Source of the DNA: Bacillota bacterium
GTDB taxonomy: Bacteria > Bacillota > Bacilli > Bacillales_A > Planococcaceae
Assembly (NCBI GenBank): GCA_023405135.1
Contig: JAEXYZ010000110.1
Span: 1-34,347 of the forward strand
Length of the DNA stretch: 34,347 nt
Direction of reading: 5' to 3'
Shown: piece by piece, positions 32,226 through 34,347 of the stretch
How positions within the stretch are numbered: the first letter of the stretch is position 1
Layout: every line of letters begins with the position of its first letter
Position numbers and translations under genes: made by a program
Notes under the pieces: generated by a model
What the model was told of the DNA's origin: nothing
Database searches by the model: none
What the model saw: only the letters and a program-made list of their open reading frames with translations

Positions 32226-33551
32226 ATGAAGAAGTATTTCCAGTTTGATCAACTAGGTACTACATATGGTCGTGAAATTCTAGGAGGTTTCACTACATTT
32301 CTAGCAATGGCTTATATTCTAGTTGTTAACCCACTAACGTTAACTCTAGCAGATGTAAAAGATCTTCCAGATGCTTTACGTATGGATTATGGCGCAGTAT
32401 TCGTTGCAACAGCAATTTCTGCTGCAGTTGGATGTTTCATTATGGGATTCTTAGCAAAGTATCCATTAGCACTTGCTCCTGGTCTAGGACTTAACGCATT
32501 CTTCGCATATACAGTAGTATTAGTAAATGGTAGTCCGTGGCAACATGCATTAGCAGCAGTATTTATTTCCGGTGTATTTTTCTTATTGTTAACATTAACT
32601 GGTCTACGTGAAAAATTAATTAACGCTATTCCAATGGAGTTAAAATTAGCAGTTGGTGCTGGTATTGGTTTGTTTATCGCGTTTATCGGTATGCAAAATG
32701 CAAAAATAATCGTGAATAACGATGCAACATTAGTTGGTATCGGTAACCTACGCGATCCACAAGTTTTATTAGCGATATTTGGTATTATCATTACAGTTGT
32801 TTTGTTAGTAAAAGGATTAAAAGGCGGCGTATTCTACGGTATGGTGATTACTGCTGTCGTAGGGATGATTTTTGGTTTAGTTGAATTGCCTGAGAAAGTA
32901 TTATCAGCGCCACCAAGCATAGCACCGACATTTGGTTCTTTATTCACAGCATTTTCAGATCCAGAGTTTTATTCTTTAGCAATGCTTTCTGTTATTCTTA
33001 CATTCCTATTTGTAGACTTCTTTGATAATGCGGGTACATTAATGGCTGTTGCGAATCAAGCTGGGTTTGTGAAAGATAACCGATTACCTCGTGCAGGTAA
33101 AGCGTTAGTTTCTGATTCAATTGCTACTATTATAGGTTCTATTTTTGGTACTTCAACTGTTACGTCTTATGTTGAATCTTCATCAGGTGTAGCAGCTGGT
33201 GCGAGAACAGGTTTTGCTTCAGTAGTTACAGGAGTATTATTCTTGTTAGCATTATTCCTATCTCCTTTATTATCAGTAATAACTAATGCTGTTACCGCTC
33301 CGGCTTTAATTGTAGTAGGAGTATTAATGGTTGCATCACTTGGCCAAATTGCATGGGATCGATTTGAAATTGCAGTACCAGCATTTTTAACAATGATCAT
33401 GATGCCGTTAACGTATTCAATTGCAACTGGTATCGCAGTTGGTTTCATTTTCTATCCTTTAACTATGATTATTAAAGGAAAAGCTAAAGAAGTAAGCCCA
33501 ATTATGTATGTCTTTGCGGTAATCTTCTTATTATATTTAGCAACAGTATAA
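32226..33551 (+). CDS. pbuG: hypoxanthine/guanine permease (PbuG, NCS2/AzgA type)
   Basis: 441 aa from the ATG at 32226, which follows GGAGGA; the longer frame from 32181 runs into the riboswitch terminator and is not used. About 12-14 membrane segments. AzgA-type features are REILGGFTTFLAMAYILVVNP near the N-terminus, LAPGLGLNAFFAYTVV, FVDFFDNAGTLMAVANQAG, and a later TSYVESSSGVAAGARTG. It imports hypoxanthine and guanine by proton symport in relatives. Control is double: PurR-like boxes before the promoter and a guanine-type riboswitch in the leader. In B. subtilis it directly follows guaA; here the integrated element and ycgRQ lie between. Confidence 0.96.
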   Translation: MKKYFQFDQLGTTYGREILGGFTTFLAMAYILVVNPLTLTLADVKDLPDALRMDYGAVFVATAISAAVGCFIMGFLAKYPLALAPGLGLNAFFAYTVVLVNGSPWQHALAAVFISGVFFLLLTLTGLREKLINAIPMELKLAVGAGIGLFIAFIGMQNAKIIVNNDATLVGIGNLRDPQVLLAIFGIIITVVLLVKGLKGGVFYGMVITAVVGMIFGLVELPEKVLSAPPSIAPTFGSLFTAFSDPEFYSLAMLSVILTFLFVDFFDNAGTLMAVANQAGFVKDNRLPRAGKALVSDSIATIIGSIFGTSTVTSYVESSSGVAAGARTGFASVVTGVLFLLALFLSPLLSVITNAVTAPALIVVGVLMVASLGQIAWDRFEIAVPAFLTMIMMPLTYSIATGIAVGFIFYPLTMIIKGKAKEVSPIMYVFAVIFLLYLATV

Positions 33552-33580
33552 TATTATAGTAAATTAAAACATTAGATTTT

Positions 33581-33625
33581 AAAGCGATAATAAGCAACGA
33601 GCTTTGTTGTTTGTTATCGCTTTTT
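33581..33625 (+). terminator. Terminator after pbuG
   Basis: AAAGCGATAA (33581-33590) pairs with TTATCGCTTT (33614-33623), with an inner CAAC/GTTG stem, and a T-tract follows. The 330 bases from 33626 to 33955 are AT-rich with no gene or clear site. Confidence 0.92.
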
Positions 33626-33955
33626 GTTATGTGTGAAGTTTCTATTGAGCAAGCCTTAATCCTAAGTTTGAAAATAACTTTAATTGGAGAAATGAACTAA
33701 ATTGTTTCATTCATAGGTGGTTTAATTTTTAAATTTGAGGGAATTATTTTTACAAGGAATAATATTGGAATCTGAATTGGTAATTAGTATTTGAGAGGGT
33801 ATCTATTGAAAAATACTATTATATAATGATTTGAAAAAAACTAAATTGTTTTACTTTTAATTTCGTACTTGTTAAATAATAGATAGAGTGATATAGTGTT
33901 TAACGTTGCTGTTAAGCTGAATAGGTAGTGGAAGGTAACAATAGTTGAAAAGTTA

Positions 33956-33984
33956 TTGACATAATAAGATGTAAGTGATAAAGT
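33956..33984 (+). promoter_or_regulatory. rRNA operon promoter 1 (distal)
   Basis: TTGACA (33956-33961), a 17-bp spacer and TAAAGT (33979-33984). The -10 is the weakest of the three. Confidence 0.6.
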
Positions 33985-34035
33985 GATATAAGTCTTCTCT
34001 TTGAAAGAAAAAAAGAAAAATGTTTTAAATAGAGG

Positions 34036-34064
34036 TTGACGTATTATAATCGAAATGCTAAGAT
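34036..34064 (+). promoter_or_regulatory. rRNA operon promoter 2
   Basis: TTGACG (34036-34041), a 17-bp spacer and TAAGAT (34059-34064), about 80 bp after promoter 1. Confidence 0.75.
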
Positions 34065-34100
34065 ATAAAAGATGTCGCTAAAAACACTTGATAAAAGATG

Positions 34101-34129
34101 TTGACAAACAACTATTATAGTAATATAAT
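34101..34129 (+). promoter_or_regulatory. rRNA operon promoter 3 (proximal, consensus)
   Basis: A perfect TTGACA-17-TATAAT (34101-34106 and 34124-34129). The start would be at A or G near 34135-34136, about 141 bases before mature 16S, leaving a normal rrn leader with CTTGAAAACTGAAC. Confidence 0.92.
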
Positions 34130-34276
34130 AATTGAGTGACGAATGAACCTTGAAAACTGAACGACAAAACGTTAATAAATAAAGTTTTTAGTAACTGACC
34201 CTCGTCAGTGAACAAAACACAATTTGGACATCAAATATGATGCCAGTGTAATTTAGAGCTTTTATCAAATTTTTCT

Positions 34277-34347
34277 TTTATGGAGAGTTTGATCCTGGCT
34301 CAGGACGAACGCTGGCGGCGTGCCTAATACATGCAAGTCGAGCGAAC
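34277..34347 (+). rRNA. rrs: 16S ribosomal RNA, 5' end (cut by window)
   Basis: The mature 5' end is near TTTATGGAGAGTTTGATCC, followed by the universal CCTGGCTCAGGACGAACG and GGCGGCGTGCCTAATACATG. Only the first 71 bases are in the window; the sequence type is that of Bacillales. Confidence 0.97.

Overview
The window is AT-rich, low-GC Gram-positive chromosome. It has S-box and purine riboswitches, strong AGGAGG-type ribosome binding sites, a des-desK-desR thermosensor set, and a yeaC-yeaD-yebA-guaA-pbuG order that I recall from Bacillus subtilis. It ends with the first bases of a Bacillus-type 16S rRNA. A Bacillales member, perhaps Planococcaceae (Lysinibacillus/Solibacillus-like), fits best; the family-level call is inference.

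Layout: (1) 1-2611, end of a 5-oxoproline operon: pxpA (cut by the window edge), an NRAMP-like transporter lacking the usual metal motifs, and ycsI, closed by a terminator. (2) 2813-4204, a lone hemY/cgoX. (3) 4228-9819, a methionine operon: promoter, SAM-I riboswitch, yitJ and cobalamin-dependent metH. (4) 9962-11685, an M20 peptidase and a GNAT acetyltransferase. (5) 11705-14710, membrane-fluidity genes des, desK and desR, followed by a tandem intergenic repeat. (6) 14913-17467 on the minus strand, proline dehydrogenase and the FetA/FetB-type ABC exporter. Upstream of fetA lies a structured minus-strand RNA candidate with C-rich loops and a Fur-like box. (7) 18079-20444, NAD salvage genes pncB and nadE. 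(8) 20542-25407, a small unknown gene, then the overlapping MoxR ATPase / DUF58 / transglutaminase operon. (9) 25404-27299, guaA behind a purine riboswitch and a second terminator. (10) 27284-29726, a small integrated element bounded by a 17-bp direct repeat of the guaA 3' end. It carries a winged-helix-like gene, a type III toxin-antitoxin locus (three 36-37 nt ToxI repeats plus a ToxN/AbiQ-like toxin) and a ruined tyrosine integrase. (11) 29816-31861, the ycgR-ycgQ pair behind a strong Zur-box match. (12) 31941-33625, pbuG with PurR-like boxes and a guanine-type riboswitch. (13) 33956-34347, three tandem rRNA promoters and the start of 16S rRNA.

The most notable parts are the guaA-integrated element with its type III toxin-antitoxin locus, and the unassigned structured RNA in front of fetAB. 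The purine theme (guaA, pbuG) was originally contiguous and is now interrupted by the element and by ycgRQ.
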